The position numbers and the translations under genes are program-made. From NCBI RefSeq assembly GCF_010015445.1, contig NC_053132.1, forward strand, positions 32,357,001 to 32,421,000: 64,000 nt of DNA, read 5' to 3'. This stretch comes from Perca fluviatilis (taxonomy: Eukaryota; Chordata; Actinopteri; Perciformes; Percidae). Shown one piece after another: positions 54,059 to 64,000 of the stretch (position 1 is its first letter; the number at the start of each line of letters is the position of its first letter). Below the pieces are notes generated by a model. That model did no database searches and had not been told where the DNA came from. It was given only the letters and a program-made list of their open reading frames with translations.

Positions 54059-57000
54059 GCTTATCCCCGATCCAAGATGGCAGCCTGTCCTTTGTTCTGT
54101 TAAGTTGTTGTTTGTATGTTTTAACATGTTTTTTAATGGATTTTAACATCCTCTCTAACAAATTGTTTGCCTCTCAACAAAGCTTGATGTGAGCCATTGG
54201 AAAAATTGTGGCTTACTCCTCAACTTATGAACTATTTTTACCTGATTTGGTGGCCTGCTCCATGTGCTCTACCTAATCAGTTTGGCCCTTCTGCTGCAAA
54301 CCATCTGCTGCTGTGGGGTTTGTCTTTGGCCTGAAATAGCAGCACAGGCCTATTATTTTTTTGGACTGGGAGTGTGGAGTTTGCCTGGATCTTTTTGTTT
54401 GTTTACTTTTGGGGTGGACCTGCATCGCTCTGCCTGCACCGGCTGCGCCTGGGTCTCTACCTGCTACAGCCTGGCCTCCTACTTCAGCTATAGCCTGGGT
54501 TTCTACCAGCTACAGGCTGGGTTCCATCTACTGCCTGGCCTACACTCCATCAGGTCCCAGCTACAGCCTGGGTCTCTCCACTAGCTACCAGCTATAGCCT
54601 GGGTTTCCAACAGCTACAGCCTGAGTCCCTCCACTTCACCATTAGCCGTTGTGCCACTCCAGCTATCCTGCTCTGTGGTGTGCAAATTCCATCATGGCGA
54701 GTATGGTTCTTGTCTTTCTGTCTTTGCTCTGTCTGCTTGAAATCTCAGAGTATGAGGTGCACCGGGAGGTCCTAGTGAGTGACTATGATGTTTCCTTAGA
54801 TGCACTTTACATGTCACCACGATCAAAGGTTACTGACTGTGCACAGGACTTCGTTGGCAGTCAGTGGTGCTGGATGTATTGCATGAGCATGGGTTCTCAA
54901 CATGCAAACTTTAAACATCTTTTAAGCCTGCTCCTCCTAAGTGACTGCTTTATTCCATCAAAAAACTCTTGGTCCAAAATCACAATGAGTGGTGATTCTA
55001 AAAATTGTATGAAGCACTGTCTTAATACACGCATGTTGAAATGTATTATTACACTTATGCTGCTGATGTCAGGAAATGTGCAACCTAACCCAGGTCCTGT
55101 GACCGATATGATATCGCTGCAAACTCCTGCTGATTTTCTAAATAGGTCTGGTATTGGTTGTGTGCACATAAATGTGAGAAGTCTACTGCCAAAAATTGAT
55201 ATGGTCAGAATTTGGGCCAAATTGACAAATGTTGATATTATGGTGTTATCTGAGACATGGCTGGGTAGCTCCACTCCTGATAGGATAGGAGGGGGTATAA
55301 TATATTTCGTACTGATCGCCGTGCTAAAGGTGGAGGAGTGGTGATCTATGTAAAAAATAGTTTGCAGGCAACAGTACAATTATCCAAGTCTGTGCCTAAG
55401 CAATTTGAATTGCTAGTATTGAAAATTGAATTATCGAAGAATTGTGTTTTAACAGTTGCGGGATGTTATATTATTTCCTTCTGCACCAAAGGATACATTG
55501 TCCTCATTGTCTGATTGTTTGTCATCTATAAAATACACCAAATTGGTTTTAATGGGTGATTTAAATTGGGACGGGTTAACTCCAGCATCTGATTTATTTA
55601 AAAGTTTTTGTGACTCAGCGAATTTGACCAAAATTATAGACTCGTCTACTAGGCCAAACCCTAAACATCCTGAAAAGTCTACGCTACTTGATTTGCTTTT
55701 AACCAATGTGCCACAGAAATACAAAGCTACTGCTGTTTTTGCAAATGATTTGAGTGATCACTGCGTTATTGCGGGTGTGAGAGATACCAGGATATCTAAA
55801 TGTAAACCGCATATTATAATTAAGAGGAGTCTTAAGTCGTTCTGTGAACAAGCTTTTTTAATTGATCTTAATCTTTGTGATTGGACCAGGGTGGATCCCG
55901 GAGCCCGAGATAGCATTGCAATATTTTAAATCACTTTTTTTGGATATTATGAACAAGCATGCTCCTCTTAGGAAATATAAGATTAAAGGACGTGATAATC
56001 CGTGGTTTTCAGAGCAATTGTCTGATCTAATTCATGAGCGTGATCTTGCTTGGGCAACAGTAAAGAAATCCAAAAACAGCTCAGACTGGCAACATTTTAG
56101 GCACCTGAGAAACAAATGTGTCTCTCAAATACGCAGAGCTAAATCAGATTTTTATGTAAATGATTTATGTCAAAGTTCAGCTAAACCTTCTAAATTTTGG
56201 AAAGCCAAATGCATTGAAGTTGAATGATGAAATTATTACAGATAATAAAAAGATGCTAGATTCCCTAAACCAGCACTTTATATCTTCTGGGTTGTTGTTT
56301 GAGCATGCAACACAACAACAGATGACACAAGAGGATTACTCTTTGTCTAGGGAAAATGAACCTTTCAATTTTGATCTTGTTCATATTGCAACACAGGAAG
56401 TATATGATGCTCTTGTAAGGTTAAACGCTATGAAATCCTCTGGTCATGATGGGTTGGATCTGTATTTTTTAAATATTGCTACTGAACATATTGCAGAACC
56501 TTTGACACACATCTTCAACCTGACTATTGAAACTGGATTAATACCTAGTGTATGGAAGTCAGCATATGGAAGTCAGCATATGTCACTCCTTTATTAAAGG
56601 GTGGTGACCGATCAAATCCAAATAATTATAGGCCAATATCTAAGCTATCTGTTTTAGCCAAGGTTTTAGAAGGGCCTATAAGTGACCAGTTGAAAGATTA
56701 TTTAGCAACAAAAATCATTTTAAATGATTTGCAGTCTGGTTTTCGTAAAAAACACAGCACTGTCACTGCCACTATGAAAGTGTTAAATGATTTAATAAGT
56801 GCTATTGATTCTAAAGAATATTGTGCTGCACTGTTTTTAGATCTGTCAAAGGCGTTTGACACAGTTGACCACTCTGTCTTGTCTCAGAGATTGGTGGATA
56901 TTGGAATGTCTTTAAAAGCTGTCAAATGGTTTGGCAACTACTTGAGTGGCAGGTTGATGGTGTGTCCGCAAACTCATTACTTATACAAAATGGTGTCCCT

Positions 57001-57890
57001 CGGGGGTCCATTTTGGGGCCCATTTTATTTACTATTTATATAAATGACTTGTCAGAATGTAACAAAAGCAAAGTGTCATTTTTATGCGGATGACACCATT
57101 TTGTATTGTTCTGCCTCATCCTTAACAAGGGCCTCAGAGGACCTGCAATCTGCTTTTAAAATTATTCAGAAGAATCTCCAAAAATGATGTGCTTCTCTAA
57201 ATCAAGGAACACAGACGATGCTTGTCAGATTGTTACTCTAGATGAGAGAGTAATTGAACGACTATCAGTCTACAAATATCTTGGCTTTTTCTTAGAAGAA
57301 AGTTTGTCTTTCAAGCAGCATATAGAGTGTCTAACAAAAAACGTAGAGTGAAGTTGGGTTTCTATTATAGAAACAAAGGCTGTTTCTCTTTTAGTGCAGC
57401 ATACCATGCAGCACTAAGATTTGTAACTAATTCTGGTTTTCGTACTCATCACTGTAACTTGTATGAGTGTTAGTTGGCCTTCTCCTTTCGAACTGTTTTC
57501 GGTGAAAGTGCCTTTAATTTTTTGCACCCTCATCCTGGTATAAACTGCAGAATCATCTTAAATTAGACTACCTACCAACATTGATACTGGTATAAACTGC
57601 AGAATCATCTTAAATTAGACTACCTACCAACATTGATACAGTTTAAAATTAGGATAAAGGATTATTTGAGTACTAAATGCACTTGTGCTGCTACTGAGCG
57701 CTGCTGGTGATTATGTGGAGATGATGTTAATTTGCCAACTGTTTTCTTTTTCTGTTTTATGTTGTCTGTTTTTGTTATATATTTTAAATATGGAACTTTT
57801 GTACTGCTGTCTTGGCCAGGACTCCCTTGACAAAGAGATTCTGAATCTCAGTGGGATTTCTCCTGGTTAAATAAAGGTTAATAAAAAAAA
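54059..57890 (+). mobile_element. CR1/L2-like LINE (copy C), near full length, frame-disrupted
   Basis: Begins near ATCCAAGATGGCAGCC (54070). A repetitive 5' coding stretch (CTACAGCCTGGGTYTCTACCAG-like units, 54430-54630) precedes a frame from 54649 with a hydrophobic region and an SGNVQPNPGP motif. Endonuclease blocks follow (CVHINVRSLLPKIDM, IMVLSETWLG, LDLLLTNVPQ, LSDHCVIAGV), then RT blocks (NYRPISKLSVLAKVLE, GFRKKHSTVTA, LFLDLSKAFDTVDHSVL, and the YADD-like site near 57085). It ends with a hairpin-type 3' UTR, AATAAAGGTTAATAAAAAAA. At least five frame breaks. A 52 bp tandem duplication lies at 57537-57641. Confidence 0.8.
55072..55098 (+). other. 2A-like NPGP motif in LINE copy C
   Basis: Encodes GNVQPNPGP after a Leu/Met-rich stretch (LMLLMS). 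2A ribosome-skipping peptides read G-D-V-E-x-N-P-G-P, and active versions are known at the N-terminus of CR1-like and trypanosome LINE proteins. Here D to N and E to Q changes make activity doubtful. Confidence 0.5.
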
Positions 57891-58177
57891 AAAGTTGGCT
57901 AGATGGAGCCGGGTTACCTCCAGGATCTGTGCTAGGCTTAGCTACCGGTGGGGGTGACAGAGTTACAACACGCACAGAGATGAGAAGGGTATGTATGGAC
58001 TTATCTAACTCTGGGGGTTACTGTGAATAAGCTAAAGTCCCAGTAAGTCAGTGTGTTCCTTTAACCAGGACCATAGGGTGATGGTAGTGTTTGTTAACTG
58101 TTTAAACGTGCATCCTGCCTGTCTTTGGTAGCAAACAGTGAGATAAGGGGCTAATGTGAGCTCATTTATAATGTTTT

Positions 58178-59550
58178 TGTCATGATTGTGGGTTTCGGTT
58201 GTGTTCTGTTTCCTGTTTTATTTTGAAGTCTGGTTTTCTGTCTTGTCTTGTCTGTTTTACTTCCTGTGTTTTCCCTCCCTTGTGATTGCCCTGATTTGTT
58301 TCACCAGAGGCCTGTACTACGAAGCAGGATTTGGCGTTAACGAGCTAACTTCAGGCTCAACCCAGGATTTTCTGTACTACGAAGGTGGATCAGTTGTTAT
58401 CGGGTTCAATCACCGTGGTAACTCATGCTGAACACCTAACCTGGTCAGGAGCAGTTTAAGTTGGAGATCAGAGATCAACCGGTGTAAAAGCACCGCCTAC
58501 TGACCAATCAATAGGTCGATTGATAACGGCGTCACCGTTCTTAAAGAAGATCAGGCGGAGCTCGGTGCAGAGAGAGAGAGAGGGGGAGAGAGAGAGAGAG
58601 AGAGAGAGAATCGCTCATAAAAGTTAAAACATTGAGAGACCAACAACCCCGTAACAAGGGTTTGTGGAAATATAGCCTATATATTTTAATGGGAGGGAAT
58701 TACATATCGGCTTCTTGAGCCGTGTGTCGCCAATGCGCACATCGGTTTGAATTATGTTTTTATATTTTTTATTTGCTCTCACGATCGCTTCCCACTGCCA
58801 GGGTCGCAACTGAAATAATAGGCTAAAGCAACGACTGTTTATGGAAAGCACAAGTGTAATTATGGTCAGATCTTCCTGACTGATGAGGAAGTGATATTAA
58901 TAAGCGTTGTGATTTAAACATCTACAGCGTCGGCTATTTATTTATTTTTTGCCAGCTTTCCTCCTGTTTTAGGAAGCAGCGACTGTATTGCGTTTTCCCT
59001 GTAAAACCGTGTCTGTGTTCTTCATATTTATGGAGAAATAACATGGAGCTCTGGTAGATGTTTGCGATTGGTCATGCTGTGCAAACACCGCCTCTTTTAT
59101 GTGAACGCGCGCGTCTCTAGATCGGGAAACCCTGAGTTGACTGAACTAGTTGATAACCAGCGTCGTAGTACAGGTTATCCGGGACCGCGGTTGTTAGGTT
59201 AGTTGAAGCCGGATTACTGAAAGAGATCCAGGACAAGTTGATCTTGCTTCGTAGTACAGGCCTCTGTTGTATCACCTGTCCCTTGTTAGTCCTCATTACC
59301 TCTTGTATTTAGTCTCTGTGTCTCCCTTGTCTTTTGTCAGATTATTGTATTCTGTTTCTGTGTTCTGTGAGTTTGTTTGTGTCTTGAGTCAACCATTCGT
59401 CTCTGAGTTCCAGTTCTGAGATTCTGTTCTTCTGTTCTGGATTTAGTTTTTGCCTTTTATTTTCTGGATATTTTGGTATGTACTCCCTTTTTGTTAAATA
59501 AATCATCTATTCTGCATTTGGGTCCAAACCTTTCCTGACAACCCGTGACA
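58178..59550 (+). mobile_element. Solo LTR with 5 bp duplication, split by a palindromic element
   Basis: Starts TGTCATGATTG and ends ACCCGTGACA, flanked by GTTTT (58173-58177 and 59551-59555). Without the insert it is about 411 bp. It holds AATAAA near 59498 and TGCATTTGGGTCC near its end, like the LTR at 20190-20660. No internal region is present. Confidence 0.65.
58305..59266. mobile_element. Palindromic-ended DNA element inside the solo LTR
   Basis: Ends CAGAGGCCTGTACTACGAAGC and GCTTCGTAGTACAGGCCTCTG. Just inside each end lie related GGATTT/AACTAGTTGATAAC-type motifs. A (GA)n tract lies at 58568-58608. No ORF of note and no certain target duplication. The host LTR resumes directly on the far side (TCACC, then TGTTGTATCACC). 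Confidence 0.65.
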
Positions 59551-59860
59551 GTTTTTAATACTCTACATGGTGTTAGTTTAAATAATTGCACTTTAAACAT
59601 GTTTTTTTTAATGCTTTTAAATATTGGTTGAAATTTATGATAACAATGTTAAAACTAGATTTGAAAATACAGTTAAATATAATAAACTTTATTTAATATG
59701 AAAATATGATTGTAAAAAAATGGTTGAAGTTCCTAAGGTATCAAGTTAAGAACTGTTACAGCAGTGGACATTATCTTTATTTTTTTATGTAAGGAAAATT
59801 TTGAGTTGGAATGATACAGATACATGTAATTTTCCATTATTTATATTTGGTTACAGTAAG

Positions 59861-59951
<91 letters not shown>

Positions 59952-60204
59952 CTCTCTTTGTGTTTCAAAGGTTTTTCACTGTAACTATCTTGAGAACTAA
60001 ATATACTAATATCCTAATGCGATTAGATTAGATTCCCAAAGTGTGGTGCGCGCACCCCGTGGGGTGCTTGAGGTGCCTCTAGGGGGTAATGTAATGGTGT
60101 AATAACTACACCAATACTTTTTAGTGGTATTTTTCATGAAATAAAAACCTAAAATTGAAAACATTGCTTTATACATTTTAAATTAAAAACTTATATTTTA
60201 ATAA
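59551..60204. other. AT-rich stretch with (AT)n and a hAT end fragment
   Basis: (TA)n at 59872-59935 is followed by a T run. At 60028-60075, TTCCCAAAGTGTGGTGCGCGC...CCCC resembles the end of a hAT (Charlie-type) element without its partner. Confidence 0.5.
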
Positions 60205-62465
60205 ATGTACCCCCTCTCCGGGAACCATCGCCTTATTGTGGTGGAGAGGTTTGTGTGTCCCTATGAACCTGATGGCTGTGTTGTCTGGAGCTTTGTGCTC
60301 CTGGTAGGGTCTCCCAAGGCAAAGTGGTCTCAGGTGAGAGGCCAGACAAATAATGGTTCATAAAACCCTATGAGTCATTGAGGAAGAGGTGAAGTTACCC
60401 TGTTCGGAGGAAGCCCGGGGCCCCCATCTGGAGCCAGGCCCAGATGGAGGGCTCATCAGCGAGCGTCTGGTGGCCAGGTTTGCCACGGAGCCCGGTCGGG
60501 CACAGCCCGAAGAAGCAACGTGGAAACTCCCTCTCCATCCCATGGGTCCACCACCTGTGGGAGGAACCGCTGGGGTCGGGTGCGCTGCCACACAAGCGCT
60601 ACTGGTTAGATCTGGTGGGGCTTACCTCAACGCACAGTCTCGGTTCTGGAACCATACTCCTGGATTGTTGTTGGACTTCTTTGCAAGTCATGGATTGTCT
60701 ATAACGAACACAATGTTCAAACATAGGGATGCTCATAAGCGTACTTGGTACCAGAGCACCCTAGGCCAAAGGTCAATGACCGATTTTATAATCATTTCAT
60801 CTGATCTGAGGCCGTATGTTTTGGACACTCGGGTGAAGAGAGGGGTGGAGCTGTCAACCGATCACCGTCTGGTGGTGAGTTGAGTCAGGGGGTGGGGGAA
60901 GACTCTGGACAGACCTGGTAAGCCCAAACGGGTAGTGCGGATAAATTGGGAACGTCCGGAGGAGGCCCCTGTCCGACAGACTTTCAACTCACACCTCCAG
61001 CAGAACTTTTCGTGCATCCCTGTGGAGGGTGGGGGCATTGAACCCAAGTGGACAATGTTCAAAGTTTCCATTGCTGAAGCTGCGGCGAGGAGCTATGGTC
61101 TTAGGGTCTTAGGTGCCTCAAGGGGACCCAGGAACACCGTGGTGGACACCGGTGGTTAGGGAAGTCGTCCGACTGAAGAAGGAGTCTTTTCAGGATATGC
61201 TATCCCAGAGGACTCCGGAGGCAGTTGCAGGGTACTGAAGGGCCCGAAGGGCTGCAGCCTCTGCCGTGAAAGAGGCAAAACAGCAGGTGTGGGAGAAGTT
61301 TGGAGAAGACATGGAGAAGGACTTTCAGTCGGCACTAAGTTGCTTCTGGAAAACCATTCGCCACCTCAGGAGGGGGAAGCGGGGAACCATCCAAGCTGTG
61401 TACAGTAAGGAGGGGACACTGTGAGGAACTTTGAGGAACTCCTGAATCCGACTAATACGCCCTCTATGTTAGAGGCAGAGCTGGAGGATGATGGGGGGAT
61501 TGTTGTCAATTTCCCAGCCGGAAGTCACTGATGTAGTCAAACAACTCCACAGTGGCAAAGCCCCTGGGATTGATGAGATCCGTCCAGTAATGCTCAAGGC
61601 TCTGGGTGTGGAGGGGCTGTCTTGGTTGACACGTCTCTTCAACATTGCGTGGAAGTCTTGGACAGTGCCAAATGAGTGGCAGACCGGGATGGTGGTTGCC
61701 CTTTTCAAAAAGGGGGACCAGAGGGTGTGTGCCAATTACAGGGGTATCACACTTCTCAGCCTCCCTGGTAAAGTCTACTCCTAGGTGCTGGAAAGGAGGG
61801 TTCGGCCGATAGTCGAACCTCAGATTGAAGAGGAACAATGTGGATTCTGTCCCGGATGTGGAACAATGGACCAGATCTTCACTCTCGCAAGGAAAACGGC
61901 TGGGATGAGGATCAGCACCTCTAAATCTGAGGCCATGGTTCTCAGCAGGAAACCGATGGAGTGCCTACTCCAGGTAGGGAATGAGTCCGTACCCCAAGTG
62001 AAGGAGTTCAAATACCTTGGGGTCTTGTTCGCGAGTGAGGGGACAATGGAGCCGGAGATTGGTCGGAGAGCAGTATTACATTCAATTTACCGCACCATTG
62101 TGATGAAAGGAGAGCTGAGCCAGAAGGCAAAGATCTCGATCTACCGGTTAGTTTTCATTCCTACCCTCACCTATGGTCAGGAAGGCTGGGTCATGACCGA
62201 AAGAACGAGATCCAGGGCACAAGCGGCCGGATTGGGTTTCCTCCCACGCTTCCAGGCACGTCCAGCTGGGAGGAGGCCTCGGGGAAGACCCAGGACTAGG
62301 TGGAGGGATTATATCTCCAACCTGGCCTGGGAACACCTCGGGATCCCCCAGTCGGAGCTGGTTAATGTCGCTCAGGAAAGGGAAGTTTGGGGTCCCCTGC
62401 TCCTGCTGGAGCTGCTCCCCCTGCGAACTGACACTGATAAGCAGATGAAGATGGATGGATGGAAT
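60205..62465 (+). mobile_element. RTE-type (Rex3-like) LINE with the RT core deleted
   Basis: The 5' part, GGGAACCATCGCCTTATTGTGG, is a familiar fish LINE start. Endonuclease C-terminal blocks follow (THKRTWYQS-type, MTDFIIISSDLR, VKRGVELSTDHRLVV), then RT blocks (SGKAPGIDEIRPVML, WQTGMVVALFKKGD, NYRGITLLSLPGKVYS, EEQCGFCPGCGTMDQIFTLAR). The sequence then jumps to AGMRISTSKSEAMVLSRKP, so the block with the catalytic FADD is missing. A second deletion near 62215 removes part of the C-terminus before RPRGRPRTRWRDY. The tail is GATGGATGGA. WQTG and the GGATGGATGG tail fit Rex3. Confidence 0.7.
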
Positions 62466-62989
62466 AAATGTACCCAAAATGCACTTCAGTTCCTGCCAGC
62501 CTACTAGCTACCTACTAGCTGAAATAGTTTGCACAACTGGCTAAAATCAGGTGGGACATCTAAAGTCATGAAAGAGGAGCGAGGAATGAGGAATCGGAGG
62601 CAAGAGAAAAGGAGAGATGCGTTGGTTCGGAAGGACCAGGACTGGGACCGGGAGAAGAAACTGACCGGGAGACAGAGAAAGATGAGATAAAGGAGACGGA
62701 AAAGGAGGATCGGAGAGCACAGGCAAATCAAGAGGACATATGCTCACCATCCAAGTAGGGAAAAAATCTGCCAAAATAAAAGGAGGAAAAAGGAAAAGAA
62801 GTGTCTTGAGTGTGTTGAGTGAAATACAGTTCATAAGTTGTGGGTGGATGCATCAAATCCCTTTCAAGTGGGGAATCTGCACACAGTTTGAAAAGACTTA
62901 GAAAATATAAAATATTAAATGCATGAAAAACATCTTTACAACATTTGAGCTCACTTTTGGCTCAAATGTAAAATAATGCAAAAGTGATA
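62466..62989. other. Unassigned GA-rich sequence
   Basis: Purine-rich around 62570-62800 with no recognised coding or transposon signal. Confidence 0.4.
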
Positions 62990-63330
62990 TTAACGTCTGA
63001 TTTTCAGCAGCCAGCCTCCCTCTCATCCACGCCACTACTGTATATACACATGCGGCTGGCGCTGATTTGACTGGATCTGAACTGACAGTACCAGACTCTT
63101 CCAGTGCCATGCCGCTCTGGGGACCGGCGGCACAGCTAGAAACCGCTGCTGACGGACGCAGAGCTCTCCTTCCACCGGAGCTCCGACTTCTCTTTGTCTG
63201 CACTGCAGACTGAGCTGCTGTCTATCAGAATTAAATTGAGACAGTTTCATAACCTTTAAAAACGTCTCGTAGTAGTGTTACATTTTTCCCGTGTTTTGGT
63301 ACAGTTTGTCTAACACCTAATGCGAGCCGC
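62990..63330 (-). repeat. Dispersed repeat, partner of 22990-23430
   Basis: Minus-strand copy of the repeat at 22990-23430 with the MKLSQFN and QQRFLAVPPVP peptide pattern and the CAGCAGCCAGCCTCCCTCTCATCC block. Family unrecognised. Confidence 0.55.
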
Positions 63331-64000
63331 ACGTTAGTACACATGACAACCAAAATTTTGAGTGCTTTAGTGGCGTTGCCCTGACTCCCTGAATACACTA
63401 CTGTAGGCCTATAGGCTATTCAACATAACTGACCATTTTTTTATCAATATTTGAAAAACAGAAAACATTACACTTCATAATGTTTTGTATTCGTAACACT
63501 GTTGTATTATTGTACAAATTAGCTACAACAGTAATAGCAGTTACCTTATGTAGGTCACTCCTAAATTTTTCAACTGAGGAGCAAAATGTGCTCCTTAGGG
63601 AAAAAAGATACGTTATGCCCTGTTCATACTAATCAAATGAACTGGATGATGTGGTCAATGTAGTCAGATGCGGAAGCCCCCTTACTACATTATATTCAAT
63701 TATATTTAAAATGTTGAATTGTTACCTGCCACCAGATTTTTGCATTTTCCTTGACATGAATATGTTACAACCATAAATTTGTGCCTGGAAATGTATTAGA
63801 ATGCAGGAAATTAATTCTTTGATTCTCAAAATTTCTTTAACTTTTTTGGACTTTGGGGTTGTGATTTCACCACGTTATCATATTGATAAAAATGAGGGTC
63901 AAAACAATGAAAATTAAAGCTTCAAGCACTGATGGAAGGGCACTTGTACTTCCCTGCACGTCAGAGTGACCTACAGGATGCTGATTGACACGGCAGTGCA
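63331..64000. other. Unassigned sequence at the window end
   Basis: AT-rich, non-coding. No exon of rbfox3 was recognised. Confidence 0.4.

Overview
The window is vertebrate, almost certainly teleost, genomic DNA. Long CA/TG and AT microsatellites, tRNA-derived SINEs, Rex1/Rex3-like and L2-like LINEs, and many hAT, TTAA-target and CACTA-type DNA transposons point that way. The host gene is the RNA-binding splicing factor rbfox3 (NeuN), on the minus strand. Five short coding exons are visible at 38623-38676, 28672-28764, 26778-26838, 24876-24929 and 2122-2254. They encode the second half of the RRM and the start of the R/G-rich C-terminal region, with consistent reading phase and AG/GT borders. 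Everything else lies in its introns (about 9.9, 1.8, 1.8 and 22.6 kb), downstream of the last exon, or upstream of the first visible exon.

The richest region is 3527-17440, inside the 22.6 kb intron. It is bounded by about 63 bp inverted termini and a 7 bp target duplication, so I read it as one composite transposon X. It carries a TTAA-target Kolobok-like element (K1). K1 is split by an 8.06 kb CACTG...CAGTG element, flanked by TA, that carries genes: a two-exon ORF for a 51-residue membrane peptide, a frameshifted C2H2 zinc-finger/CACTA-like transposase gene, and an intact four-exon gene of the SAMD3-like family common in fish. A 423 bp hAT MITE with a perfect 8 bp duplication sits in the last gene's 3' region. 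A Rex1-like LINE in two minus-strand pieces, a piggyBac-like MITE, a three-unit tandem repeat and a SINE fill the rest of X.

From 18 to 38 kb are further dispersed repeats, a degenerate LTR element with a 1.5 kb LTR-like insertion (20.2-22.7 kb), a 650 bp MITE with CAACAC termini (25.3-25.9 kb), a 15 bp minisatellite (29.6-30.0 kb), gypsy-type integrase and gag fragments on opposite strands with a CR1-like LINE between them (30.0-33.4 kb), and an 866 bp hAT (36.5-37.4 kb).

From 39 to 49.6 kb is a nest of L2-like LINEs. One is interrupted by a 2.3 kb near-palindromic TTAA element (K2); another looks chimeric between two LINE families. From 52 to 62.5 kb come a Harbinger-like element, a LINE with a 2A-like NPGP motif, a solo LTR split by a palindromic element, and an internally deleted Rex3-like LINE. 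No rRNA, complete tRNA or CRISPR array was seen.
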